Shown: positions 50,530-58,405, counted from the stretch's first letter. The stretch: DNA of 64,000 bases from CAZDKK01 sp964603725 (GCA_964603725.1 CAZRWW010000004.1:57549-121548), one strand, 5' to 3'. Notes: generated by a model from the letters alone, not told the origin. Numbers and translations: made by a program.

Positions 50530-51501
50530 CTACGAGCACCACATCCCGGCGTAGTGCCCGGCCAGTTCTCCATCGGCCAGGGCGCGCGCCTCGCGCCCGG
50601 CGGTGACGACCGCCAGCGCCAGCGACGACAGCCCGTGATCCACCAGGCCGGCGTCCAGCGGCTCGGGGAGCCGCACCTCGAAGCGGACCTCCGGCGAGGA
50701 GGTGTCGCGCAGGTCGGCGGCCGCGCGCACCAGCCGCCTCTGACCGGTCACGCGCAGGAGGTACCGACCCAGCCCGAGCAGGGACGTATCGGCCAACTGC
50801 TGCCGGCCGCCGATCGGCGTCCACAGGCGCAGCACACCGCTCGTCTCGCGCGCGACCCAGATCGGCTGCGCCTGGCGGCGCGCCTTGGGCTGGACCACGA
50901 CGCGGCCGTCCGGGCGTGCCTGGCAGGTCCACCCCGCCGCGCGGATCCAGTCGACGGGAACCCCCTCGCCGGGCGGCGTCGCGGGCGCGGCGGCAACCGA
51001 AGAGCCCGGTGGCGTCGCGGGCGAGTCGGTCGCGCGCGAGCCCTCTGCCGCTGAGTCGCCGGCGGGCGAGCCCGCCGCCGGCGAGTCCGGCAACCGCGAG
51101 CCCGCCATCGGGCCGGTCGCGCCGGCGCGAGCCAACCAGCTCCAGCAAGCGATCAGGTCGGCCAGCCCGAGCCGGCAGCGGGCGGCTGCGGCCGCGCCGT
51201 CATCCAGGGGCACATCCAGCAGCACGCGCCGCTGATCCGTGAGCCGCAGCCCGATCTTGCACGCTCCGGGCAGCACGGCGTTCAACTCCAGCAGCTCCCA
51301 GTCCGACGCACCGCGCCGCGCGTCCGGCAGGGCCGCCTCGAAGCCCGCCCACTCGTCATCGAGCAAGAGGCGGGCCCATTCGGTCTGAGCCTGATCCAGC
51401 CCGAAGCGCCAGCCCGGCACGGATTCCTCGAGGCGAGCGCCAACGCCCTCGTCGCCCAGCATCCGATCGATCGCCTCCCACTGTTCAAGCTCCAGCGGCA
51501 T
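50530..51501 (-). CDS. Unrecognised bipartite protein inside the ubiquitin-like operon
   Basis: A 323-residue protein in two halves: residues 1-125 (EQWEAIDRMLGDEGVGARLE, then ELLELNAVLPGACKIGLRLT) and 180-323 (VDWIRAAGWTCQARPDGRVV, then GLGRYLLRVTGQRRLVRAAADL). They are joined by a Ser/Ala/Pro/Gly linker of 50 residues encoded by a loose tandem repeat. The second half has the alternating pattern of type III chaperone/YbjN-like folds, but this is weak. It overlaps the E2 stop by 17 bases and precedes the Ubl by 30. Position suggests an adaptor or substrate chaperone for conjugation. I do not recognise a family. Confidence 0.65.
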   Translation of the reverse strand: MPLELEQWEAIDRMLGDEGVGARLEESVPGWRFGLDQAQTEWARLLLDDEWAGFEAALPDARRGASDWELLELNAVLPGACKIGLRLTDQRRVLLDVPLDDGAAAAARCRLGLADLIACWSWLARAGATGPMAGSRLPDSPAAGSPAGDSAAEGSRATDSPATPPGSSVAAAPATPPGEGVPVDWIRAAGWTCQARPDGRVVVQPKARRQAQPIWVARETSGVLRLWTPIGGRQQLADTSLLGLGRYLLRVTGQRRLVRAAADLRDTSSPEVRFEVRLPEPLDAGLVDHGLSSLALAVVTAGREARALADGELAGHYAGMWCS

Positions 51502-52075
51502 GGTCACCCCCTTGGCCGGCGCGCGCCCGCTCTCCAGCGCCCGGCGCGGCGCCCGGTCCGGAGGCCGGCGACGTGCGGACGCGCAGCGCCAGATCGCGAC
51601 GTCGCAACGGCCGGGTCTCGAGCGGGAAGCGCTCCTGATGCTGCCGCGCCCAGGCGCAAGCTTCGTGGTTCAACGCGTCATCCTCCCGCATCACGACGCG
51701 GTGATACGTGATGGTCTCATAGATCTGATAGGCAAGGTCCGTGATGGCCGTGCCGGGACGCATGCGGCCCACGCAGATGAAGGGAAAGCGGATGTTGGGA
51801 TGGAAGATGCTCGGCGGCCAGAGCCACGTGATGACCTCCGGCACGCTGACCCGGCGCAGGTAGTCTTCCGGAAAGCGCAGGCCCACGTCGAACGCATCGG
51901 CCTCCGCGATGCCCTCCGGGGTCTTGATCAGCCCCCGGCAGTGGAAGCGCAGGATGTAGTAGTCAGGCGGGACAGGCCCGTGCTGGAGGATCTCCACCAC
52001 GTCGCTGTGGGCGGCCAGCTCGGTGAGATCCTCGTGCTGCCGCGCCAGGAACGAGGTCAGGATCGCGTCGGACAT
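51485..52075 (-). CDS. E2-like ubiquitin-conjugating enzyme (UBC fold)
   Basis: A 196-residue protein. YYILRFHCRGLIKTPEG, FDVGLRFPEDYLRRVSVPEV and LWPPSIFHPNI reproduce the UBC core order; His92-Pro93-Asn94 is the HPN signature and Cys101 (RFPFICVGRM) falls at the place of the catalytic Cys. LAYQIYETITYHR and REDDALNHEACAWARQH match the later UBC helices (dplNxEAA). The Asn of HPN should form the oxyanion hole. A 45-residue Gly/Ala/Arg tail ends the protein. GGGAGGAAA precedes the ATG. It should accept the Ubl from the E1 and transfer it to lysines. Confidence 0.87.
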   Translation of the reverse strand: MSDAILTSFLARQHEDLTELAAHSDVVEILQHGPVPPDYYILRFHCRGLIKTPEGIAEADAFDVGLRFPEDYLRRVSVPEVITWLWPPSIFHPNIRFPFICVGRMRPGTAITDLAYQIYETITYHRVVMREDDALNHEACAWARQHQERFPLETRPLRRRDLALRVRTSPASGPGAAPGAGERARAGQGGDHAAGA

Positions 52076-52285
52076 CTTCGCTTTCCTCCCCTTCCTTATC
52101 CGGACGGGCCCTGCTCCTCCGGATGGATCTCGGCCCGCGACTGGCCGCCCGTAGTGCGGTGCAGCCCGTCGCGGCCCACCCTACGCCGCCGCGGGCGGCG
52201 CCCGCCGCCGAGCACGCCTCGTCACCGTCCGGCGCGCGCCCAAGTGCTTCGAGCCCCTCTCGATGCCGGGCGCGCAAAAAGCGCG
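52076..52285 (-). other. Gap between E1 and E2 genes with a short hairpin
   Basis: The only sizeable gap in the operon, 210 bases. CGCGC-AAAAA-GCGCG (52271-52285) is a perfect 5-bp hairpin that begins right after the E1 stop. It could attenuate transcription between the upstream trio (regulator, RING, E1) and the rest. No gene is supported. Confidence 0.45.
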
Positions 52286-53506
52286 TCACGGGCGATCACA
52301 GGTGATGCGTCCGCGCCAGCGCGCTCCATCCGCGTGAACGAGCGTGATGATGTCACCGCTCCGGATGCCGAGCGCGTGCAGCGTGCGGCGCTTCTGTCCC
52401 GCGGAGAGCATTCCGGTCGACAGGGCCGCCGCGACCTCCAGGCCGCGAGCCTGCATGCGGCCCCCGCAGCGCGGGCACGTCCGACCGATCTCCAGCAGCG
52501 AACGTCGCAGCACGTGCAAGGCCGCGCGCACGGTTCCACAGCGACAACAGACGACCTGCCTCACCCAGCGCAGGTTGTTCACGCGCAGCTCCCGCGGCCC
52601 GCGCGCGGCGAGCTCCGCCGGCAGCCAGGACAGCGCGCCCTCCAACAGGTCGGCTGCCCGCGCGCGGCGCGGATCGAGCCGCAGGGGCGCGGGGCTCCAG
52701 GCCTCGTGCGGCGACCGGCGGCAGTGCGGATTGCGCCGCACGAAAGCGCAGGTGTACTGATGATGCCGCAGGTCGAAGAAGATCTGACGCCCGCCCGCCG
52801 CCGCCCGCGCGGCGGGATCGAGCACCTCGCGACATTCGAGCAGCAGCAGCGCCCCCGCGATCGCGCCCAGGGCGGACGGCGCGCGCGTCGCCGCCCCCGT
52901 CGCCGCACCCATCCCCTCCGCCATCCCTGCCGCGACCGCCGGACGGTCCGCCATCCCTGCCGCGACCGCCGGGCGGTCCGCTGCGGCGCCTTCCGCCGGT
53001 CGCTGCGCGCCGCGCTCGCAGGGATACGCTTGCTCGAGCGCCGCGTAATCCTGGTCGCCCCACCCGCACTCCAGACAGGGCGCGTCGGCTCCGGGAACAT
53101 AGACGCCGACTCGCGCCAGCAGCCCGGGCCCGTCCACGGCCGCGTCGATCCACGGCACGCCGAGCTGCCACGCTACGTCGTTGATGTGCTGCCGGGCGCG
53201 GCGATTGTCGACGCCCGCCAGGATCGCGTCGCCGCACAGCAGACCCGGCGGCAACTCCTCGACGTCGGCCCGGATAGGCGCGACCGCGAGGCTCGGGTTG
53301 ATGCGCCGCAGTCGCCTGGCCTGCACCGTGACCTTGGCTTGCCCGGCGTCGGAGGGCAGGATGTCCTGACCCGAGAGGTTGGCCGCCTCATATGCATCCC
53401 GGTCGATGATCGTCACGCGCGCGATGCCTGCCAGGCGCCCGAGGTGCGCAATGAGGTGGGAACCGATGTTGCCCGCGCCGACGACGACGAGGTGGAAGCC
53501 GTTCAT
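52286..53506 (-). CDS. ThiF/E1-like activating enzyme with C-terminal zinc ribbon
   Basis: A 406-residue E1-type enzyme that should adenylate the C-terminal Gly of the Ubl. HLVVVGAGNIGSHLIAHL is the nucleotide loop; IIDRDAYEAANLSGQDILPS, GQAKV (Lys) and AGVDNRRARQHIND (Asp) are the active-site segments. NLSGQ has Gly where the NLxRQ Arg is usual. PCLECGWGDQDYAALEQAYPCE offers CxxC zinc ligands and a candidate thioester Cys. A C-terminal extension carries a zinc ribbon (VVCCRCGT, RTCPRCGG) and a small beta-rich end (LGIRSGDIITLVHADG). A 30-bp duplication lies in the linker. Its ATG overlaps the FHA-RING stop (ATGA). Confidence 0.87.
   Translation of the reverse strand: MNGFHLVVVGAGNIGSHLIAHLGRLAGIARVTIIDRDAYEAANLSGQDILPSDAGQAKVTVQARRLRRINPSLAVAPIRADVEELPPGLLCGDAILAGVDNRRARQHINDVAWQLGVPWIDAAVDGPGLLARVGVYVPGADAPCLECGWGDQDYAALEQAYPCERGAQRPAEGAAADRPAVAAGMADRPAVAAGMAEGMGAATGAATRAPSALGAIAGALLLLECREVLDPAARAAAGGRQIFFDLRHHQYTCAFVRRNPHCRRSPHEAWSPAPLRLDPRRARAADLLEGALSWLPAELAARGPRELRVNNLRWVRQVVCCRCGTVRAALHVLRRSLLEIGRTCPRCGGRMQARGLEVAAALSTGMLSAGQKRRTLHALGIRSGDIITLVHADGARWRGRITCDRP
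52921..52980. repeat. 30-bp duplication in the E1 gene
   Basis: Two adjacent 30-bp copies differing at one base encode DRPAVAAGMA twice in the E1 crossover-loop region, directly before the SALGAIAGALLLLE helix. Confidence 0.85.
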
Positions 53507-54096
53507 ATCCCCTCCGGCACCCATTGGTAGCGGGCGTCGCCGAGCTCGGTCGTGCGGTCGCACAGCGCGCAGGTCGGCGCGTGGGTCCAGCACGGCCTCT
53601 CCTCGGTCTGGTGGTGCCAGACGCCGCAGCCCGGACAGCGGACGGCCGCCGAGCCCGGCAACACCTCCGTCATGCAGCGGGGGCACTGGATGGGCTGGCC
53701 GCCTCCCGCGTAGCGCTCAACGCGGGCGAGCGCCTCCGACGAGAAGAAGTAGCTGCGGGCGCTGTCGAGCCGGATGTGGTCGCGGTCGTCGAGCAGCCGC
53801 AGCCCCAGATCGAGCCGGGAACCGTTGACCCAAACTCGGCGGTGAGGCCCCGCCAGCAGGACCCAGCGGTGCGGCGGCCATCCGGCCGTGGCGCCGCGCA
53901 TTCCCACCGCGAGATCGGGCTGACTCGCGGCGGGAACGAGCAGCACCTGCCGCCGGCGTTCCCAGCAAGCGCGCTCGCGGGCCGCCTGCTCGACGGGCAC
54001 TCTCACGGGCGGCGTGCGATCGAGATCGTAGAGACCTTCCTCGAGCACGAGCACCGCCCAGGGCTTGATGTCATCGGGGAGCCAGAGGTGAGCCAT
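53503..54096 (-). CDS. FHA-like domain plus RING-type zinc finger: candidate E3
   Basis: A 197-residue protein. Residues about 55-125 resemble an FHA domain (RVWVNGSRLDLGLRLLDDRD, HIRLDSARSYFFSSE), matching the VNGxxL...LxDGDxIxL core, though the phosphopeptide Arg and Ser/His pair is not certain. Residues 138-179 hold eight potential zinc ligands: Cys138, Cys141, Cys154, Cys157, His161/His162, Cys169, Cys176, Cys179, a RING/treble-clef order (CPRC, CPGCGVWHH, CW, CALC). In bacterial E1-E2-JAB operons such proteins are predicted E3 ligases. The Trp after Cys169 is typical of prokaryotic RING families. It overlaps the E1 start, so expression is coupled. Confidence 0.75.
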   Translation of the reverse strand: MAHLWLPDDIKPWAVLVLEEGLYDLDRTPPVRVPVEQAARERACWERRRQVLLVPAASQPDLAVGMRGATAGWPPHRWVLLAGPHRRVWVNGSRLDLGLRLLDDRDHIRLDSARSYFFSSEALARVERYAGGGQPIQCPRCMTEVLPGSAAVRCPGCGVWHHQTEERPCWTHAPTCALCDRTTELGDARYQWVPEGI

Positions 54097-54130
54097 GCTG
54101 GAACCTCCTCTCGGTGCGATCGTCCGCGCG

Positions 54131-54829
54131 TCAGCCGGTGACAGCGACGCGCCGCGACGCCGGCGACGATGGCGATGGAGACACCGCCTGCGCCGGCGCG
54201 GGCGCCGGCGATGCGGACAGCGTCGCGGAGCGCGTCCGCCGCAGGGCGAAGCGGGCCCGCGAACCCTGCGTCTGGACGAGGAACCGATCGATCTCGGCCT
54301 CCTCGAGCTTCGCGCGCAGGCGCGAGATGTTCTGGCGCAGGGCCCCGGTGCGAATGACGCGACCCAGGCGCAGCGTCAGTTGCTCGGAGATCTCTTGCAG
54401 GCTCTGCCAGCCGATCAGGGGGCCGTCGCCACGCCCGTTGTCGGTCGCCAGCACGGCCAGGAGCGCCGCCAGCGTCGCGCTCAGTCGCACCGGCTTGCCG
54501 TCGATGCTGGCGGCGGCTGTGCCGTCGGCCATGAGCTTCATGGAGAAGTCCGCCGTGCCGTGCTCGGCGAGGATCTCGCAGCGCCGATCGAGGCAGCGCT
54601 TGATCTCGCGGATCCGCCGCAGCTCGGCGCGGGGACTCTCGCCGCGGTCGGGCCGGCAACGCTCGCGCACGGCATCGAGCTCCGCCACGGCGGCGTCGGC
54701 CAGCTCCTCGAGCTTGGCGAGGCGGGTGGCCACGCACAGCAAGCGCCTGTGGATCCTGTCCAGCTCGGTCGCCATGCGGTCACGCGGGGGAGTTGATTTG
54801 GTTCTGGATCCGGATTTGGAGTGGATCAT
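54131..54829 (-). CDS. Coiled-coil plus OmpR-type winged-helix regulator
   Basis: A 232-residue protein, first gene of the operon. Residues about 20-85 are a charged coiled coil (DRIHRRLLCVATRLAKLEEL, AELRRIREIKRCLDRRCEIL). Residues 100-200 form an OmpR/PhoB-like winged helix: GKPVRLSATLAALLAVLATD, LGRVIRTGALRQNISRLRAKLEE and IDRFLVQTQGSRARFALRR. There is no receiver domain. An Ala/Pro-rich tail follows. GGAGGTGCACC fixes the ATG at 54829 against a longer frame. It may control the operon or have been recruited as an adaptor; target unknown. Confidence 0.72.
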   Translation of the reverse strand: MIHSKSGSRTKSTPPRDRMATELDRIHRRLLCVATRLAKLEELADAAVAELDAVRERCRPDRGESPRAELRRIREIKRCLDRRCEILAEHGTADFSMKLMADGTAAASIDGKPVRLSATLAALLAVLATDNGRGDGPLIGWQSLQEISEQLTLRLGRVIRTGALRQNISRLRAKLEEAEIDRFLVQTQGSRARFALRRTRSATLSASPAPAPAQAVSPSPSSPASRRVAVTG

Positions 54830-55180
54830 GGTGCACCTCCTTGCGCAAAACACTACACCCGGGTATCGCCTCAACACGGTTGGCGGGGAAACGAGTTTGG
54901 ATGCGAATCGCTCTTCAGCGACGAAAGCGATTTCGGCGCGAAACCGAGCGGAGCCGCTCCTCGCCATCCGGCGGCGAGGCCCGCAGTTGCACACCGTCAG
55001 GCGCAGGCGCGCCGAGCCTTCGCGGTGGGTAGTGCGCGTCAAGGTCGCCGAGGGAGCGAGAACCCCGCCGCGGACTAGAAAGTATTGACAGAATGAACGC
55101 CGATGACGCGCGAGGGTGGCGCCCGCCGGCAGCGCGCGCCGATCGCTCAGCGCGACAGGAGGTCCGCGCGGGCGCGGCGC
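54830..55180. other. Region upstream of the modifier operon
   Basis: About 350 bases between the regulator start and the stop of the next minus-strand gene. No credible gene. The segment 54840-54950 has moderately low GC with an AAACGAGTTT patch and should hold the operon promoter, but only weak hexamers (TTGAGG, TGTTTT) were found on the minus strand. A TTGACA at 55085-55090 is on the plus strand and has no partner. Confidence 0.4.
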
Positions 55181-56062
55181 TCACTGCGCGCCCGCGTCAG
55201 CCCCCGGTTGAGTCTCGTTACGATCGCGCTTCTTGTCCAACGACCGGCCCGGGCAGCGCTTCGTCGCCGGGACCTGCGGAAACTCCCGCGTGCAGAGCAG
55301 GGGAGTGAGATGCCACGACTCGCAGAACTTCAGCGTCAGGGGGCGCGCCGGGATGTCCTGGAGGGTGACTTCGCCCATGAAGAACAGCGGGCCCTCCCCG
55401 GCGAGCAGCTCCGGGTAGCGCGTTCTGAGCAGGTGGGCCCAGATCAACCCTTGATTGCCGCTCATCGCGAAGACGTTGAGGACCCAGGGGCCTCCCCGCC
55501 ACAGGGCGGTGCGGATGAGGAATCCCGCCGTCCGGTGGGGCATCGGCGGCCGATGCGACCGGCCTTCGCTTTCGGCTTGGAGGGACTTGTAGGTGGCGTC
55601 CGCGCCGACCGGCGAGCGCCGGAGATACTGGGTGAAGTAGATCGTGGCCCGATCCTCACAGCCCGCCGGAAGCTGGCGCGCCAGGCACCTGGCGAGGCTG
55701 ATGCGCGAGCGGTCGCAGAATTCGAAGCACGGCCTGAGCGCGCCCAGGACCTCTCTCTCGAGCCTCGTGTTGCCCAAGGGGAGCGCCTTGCGCGCCCCAA
55801 CCTTGCGGTCGCGCAGGGGAGGACGTGTGGAGAGAACGATCAAGTCGCTCTCCCCGAGGGAGCTCAGGAACTCTCTGCTGCCGTCCTGCCGAACCGGACC
55901 CGGCAGATTGAACAACGTCTCGCCGAAGGTGCTGCCGCGCTCGCTGAGGACCGAGTCGATCTCGACAAAGGCATTGGCATCGCGCAGCGTGTGCAAGGAG
56001 GGCGCGCGGTCGGTGCGGTCCAAGAGCGGATAAGCGAACCGGTGGAAACGTCTTGTCATCAT
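55181..56062 (-). CDS. Unrecognised 293-residue protein upstream of the modifier operon
   Basis: A soluble protein without signal peptide or membrane segment. Notable stretches are FHRFAYPLLDRTDRAPSLHT, FVEIDSVLSERG, WVLNVFAMSGNQGLIWAHLL and FFMGEVTLQDIPARPLTLKF; Cys and Arg are frequent in the middle. I recognise no family. The ATG at 56062 (or 56059) has GGAG seven bases upstream and a good promoter at 56164-56193, and the product is not repetitive, all of which support a real gene. It reads toward the modifier operon but is separated from it by 350 bases. It could be a target or regulator of that system, but nothing proves it. Confidence 0.62.
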   Translation of the reverse strand: MMTRRFHRFAYPLLDRTDRAPSLHTLRDANAFVEIDSVLSERGSTFGETLFNLPGPVRQDGSREFLSSLGESDLIVLSTRPPLRDRKVGARKALPLGNTRLEREVLGALRPCFEFCDRSRISLARCLARQLPAGCEDRATIYFTQYLRRSPVGADATYKSLQAESEGRSHRPPMPHRTAGFLIRTALWRGGPWVLNVFAMSGNQGLIWAHLLRTRYPELLAGEGPLFFMGEVTLQDIPARPLTLKFCESWHLTPLLCTREFPQVPATKRCPGRSLDKKRDRNETQPGADAGAQ

Positions 56063-56163
56063 ACGCTGACTCCGTTTCCTGGGTGTGGTTCTCCGCCTGG
56101 TTAGGGGCTGCGGTGTTTCAAGAAGGCATGGGCCGGAAACCAGGTCGGGAACTTTGGCAGGTG

Positions 56164-56195
56164 ATTATGACGCAAGTGGTGTTGAGATTTCAACA
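56164..56195 (-). promoter_or_regulatory. Sigma-70-like promoter with inverted repeat, for the gene at 56062
   Basis: Minus strand TTGAAA (56193-56188), 18 bases, then CATAAT (56169-56164). A perfect inverted repeat TGTTGA-GATT-TCAACA (56180-56195) overlaps the -35. The expected transcript starts near 56157, about 95 bases before the ATG. Confidence 0.55.
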
Positions 56196-56257
56196 ATCTT
56201 GCGCGTGCGCGGCGCAATCGTGCTGCCTGCGGGACATGAAACGGCCCGGCACGCTTC

Positions 56258-56286
56258 TTGTTGCGGCGGCTTCACTCCCCTATAAT
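56258..56286 (+). promoter_or_regulatory. Candidate promoter of the asnB cluster
   Basis: TATAAT at 56281-56286 is perfect and lies 17 bases after TTGTTG (56258-56263), a weak -35. It is 89 bases upstream of the asnB start and divergent from the promoter at 56164-56195. Confidence 0.45.
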
Positions 56287-56374
56287 CCCTCCTTCCCCGA
56301 CCCCGGGCGGCAGCCCGGCGGACAGCGGCGGCGGTGCGGGGAAGCGCCCTGCTGCGGAAACGGAAGCGATCGCC

Positions 56375-58405
56375 ATGTGCGGCATTTGCGGCATACTGAC
56401 CCTCGCCCCGGGCGACGGCGCGCGGAACCTCATGCCTCATCTGCGGCCGATGGTCGCGGCCATGCGCCACCGCGGCCCGGATGACGAGGGTTGCCTGCTC
56501 GCCGACCCTGGCGACCGGCCGGCCGAGAGCTACGGAGGCGATGAGACCGCGCCCCGCGCCGCCGCCGGGGACCCGGCCGGATTCACCCCCGTCGCCGCCG
56601 CCGAGCCGCTCGGCTTCCCGCGCGCGCACTGGCGTGCCGCCGCGTGGCCCGGCGCTCGCGTCGCGCTGGGCCACCGCCGCCTGGCGATCCTCGACCTCTC
56701 CCCCCTCGGCCATCAGCCGATGTGTACGCCCGATCGCCGTTACTGGATCGTCTACAACGGTGAGATCTACAACTACCGCGAGATCGCTCGCGAGCTCGAG
56801 GCCGGCGGCGTGCGCTTCCGCGGGCACAGCGACACCGAGGTGCTGCTCGCCGCCTATGCGGCCTGGGGCCCGGCGTGTCTGCCGCGACTGGCCGGCATGT
56901 TCGCCTTCGCCGTCTGGGACGACCGCGAGAAGTCGCTCTTCTGCGCGCGCGACCGGATCGGCATCAAGCCCTTCTACTACCACCTGCGCCCCGACCTCTT
57001 CGTCTTCGGCTCCGACATCAAGACAATCCTCGCCTCGGGTCTGTGCACGCCGCGCATCGACGCCGAAGGGCTCTATCATTGCCTCACCCTGGGGGTGGCC
57101 CCTCGGCCCCTCACCTGTTTCGACGGCGTCCGCGCCCTCGAGCAGGGACATTGGATGCATCTCACCGCCGGCGGCCACCTGCAGAAGGAGCGCTACTGGC
57201 GCTTGCCGGTCGGCACCCGGGATGCGCGCCTCACGGAGCCGGAGGCCGTGGCCCAGCTTGAGCACGCGCTCCAGCGCGCCGTCGAACGGCGCCTGCTGGC
57301 CGATGTCGACGTGGGAACATTCATGAGCGGCGGCGCCGACTCGACCACCATCTCGGCCATGGCCGCCCGCGCTCACCCCGGCATCCAGGCCTTCACGCTC
57401 GGGTTCTCCCCCGAGTACCCGGAGATGGACGAGCTGCCGCAGGCCAAGGCCACGGCGGCCATGCACCCCTTGACCCATCGCATCCGCGTCGTCCGCCCCG
57501 AGGCGGTCCTCGGCCACGTGCGCGAGATGATCCGCTGCTACGAGGAGCCCTTCTTCTCGCTCTCCCCCAACTACGTGATCTCGCAGTTCGTCGCCGAGCA
57601 CGGCATCAAGGTGATTCTGAACGGACTGGGGGGCGATGAGCTCTTCTGCGGCTATCCCTACTACCGCTGGGCCCGCCGCTGGCCCTGGCTCCGGCTCGCC
57701 GCGCCCTTCACGCGCCCGATCGCCGGCGCGGGTTTCAAGTGGGCGCAGCTCCACGAGCTCTGCGCGGCGCGGACGCCCGAGGCGGCTTTCGTCGTCCTGC
57801 ACGGCCACGAGCCGCAGAGCCGCAAGCGCCGGCTGTACCGCGATCGCGCGCGGGACTTCGACACGCCCAGACGACTCCGTGACCTGTACAACCCGGAGGG
57901 CATGGATTTCGCTGACGCTGCCGAGGCCTTCAACTACTTCGACATGATGCACTACGTGGGCAATCACCACGTCTACCGCATCGACCAGTTCACGATGCGA
58001 TTCGGGATCGAGGGGCGCGTGCCGCTGCTCGACCACGAGCTGGTCGAGCTGGCTTTCCGGATTCCCACGCGCCTCAAGATCCGCGGGGGCGAGCTCAAGT
58101 ACGTGCTGCGGCGGGTGGCGCGGCAGTGGATCCACCCCTCTTGTCTGAGCATGCGCAAGCGGGGCTTCAGCCTGGCCATCCACCGCTGGATCGACACCGA
58201 TCTGCGCGAGCTGGTCGAGACCAGCCTCGGCCGGCTCAGGCAGCGCGACCTGTTCGTGCCCGCGGCGATCGACCGCGCCTGGGCCGACGTGCGCGCCCGC
58301 CGCGCGCCGTACAGCTCGGTCTGGCAGCTCGTCGCGACTGAGCTATGGTTGGAGGAGATGTTCGATCGGTCCTCGGCGCAAAGGAAAGGACAACCCGAGC
58401 CATGA
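56375..58405 (+). CDS. asnB: Glutamine-hydrolysing asparagine synthetase (AsnB type)
   Basis: A 676-residue enzyme. The N-terminal glutaminase begins MCGICGIL with the nucleophile Cys2, then RHRGPDDEG, VYNGEIYNYREI and GHSDTEVLL. An insertion of about 45 residues (residues 48-92, Gly/Ala-rich) separates the first two motifs, longer than usual. The synthetase domain has the PP-loop FMSGGADSTTISA and LNGLGGDELFCGYPYYR, and ends with the typical PLLDHELVELAFRIP and KYVLRR. In clusters, AsnB-like enzymes amidate natural products or lipid-sugar acids as well as aspartate. It overlaps cysH (ATGA). Confidence 0.92.
   Translation: MCGICGILTLAPGDGARNLMPHLRPMVAAMRHRGPDDEGCLLADPGDRPAESYGGDETAPRAAAGDPAGFTPVAAAEPLGFPRAHWRAAAWPGARVALGHRRLAILDLSPLGHQPMCTPDRRYWIVYNGEIYNYREIARELEAGGVRFRGHSDTEVLLAAYAAWGPACLPRLAGMFAFAVWDDREKSLFCARDRIGIKPFYYHLRPDLFVFGSDIKTILASGLCTPRIDAEGLYHCLTLGVAPRPLTCFDGVRALEQGHWMHLTAGGHLQKERYWRLPVGTRDARLTEPEAVAQLEHALQRAVERRLLADVDVGTFMSGGADSTTISAMAARAHPGIQAFTLGFSPEYPEMDELPQAKATAAMHPLTHRIRVVRPEAVLGHVREMIRCYEEPFFSLSPNYVISQFVAEHGIKVILNGLGGDELFCGYPYYRWARRWPWLRLAAPFTRPIAGAGFKWAQLHELCAARTPEAAFVVLHGHEPQSRKRRLYRDRARDFDTPRRLRDLYNPEGMDFADAAEAFNYFDMMHYVGNHHVYRIDQFTMRFGIEGRVPLLDHELVELAFRIPTRLKIRGGELKYVLRRVARQWIHPSCLSMRKRGFSLAIHRWIDTDLRELVETSLGRLRQRDLFVPAAIDRAWADVRARRAPYSSVWQLVATELWLEEMFDRSSAQRKGQPEP

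Noticed and set aside
52123..52289. Small gene in the E1-E2 gap
   Set aside because: Frames are Arg/Ala-rich, GTG starts lack ribosome sites and one overlaps the E2 gene as a shadow.
43672..54829. Proteasome 20S subunit genes within the modifier operon
   Set aside because: Each reading frame was accounted for; none has the Thr nucleophile region of PrcB/PrcA.
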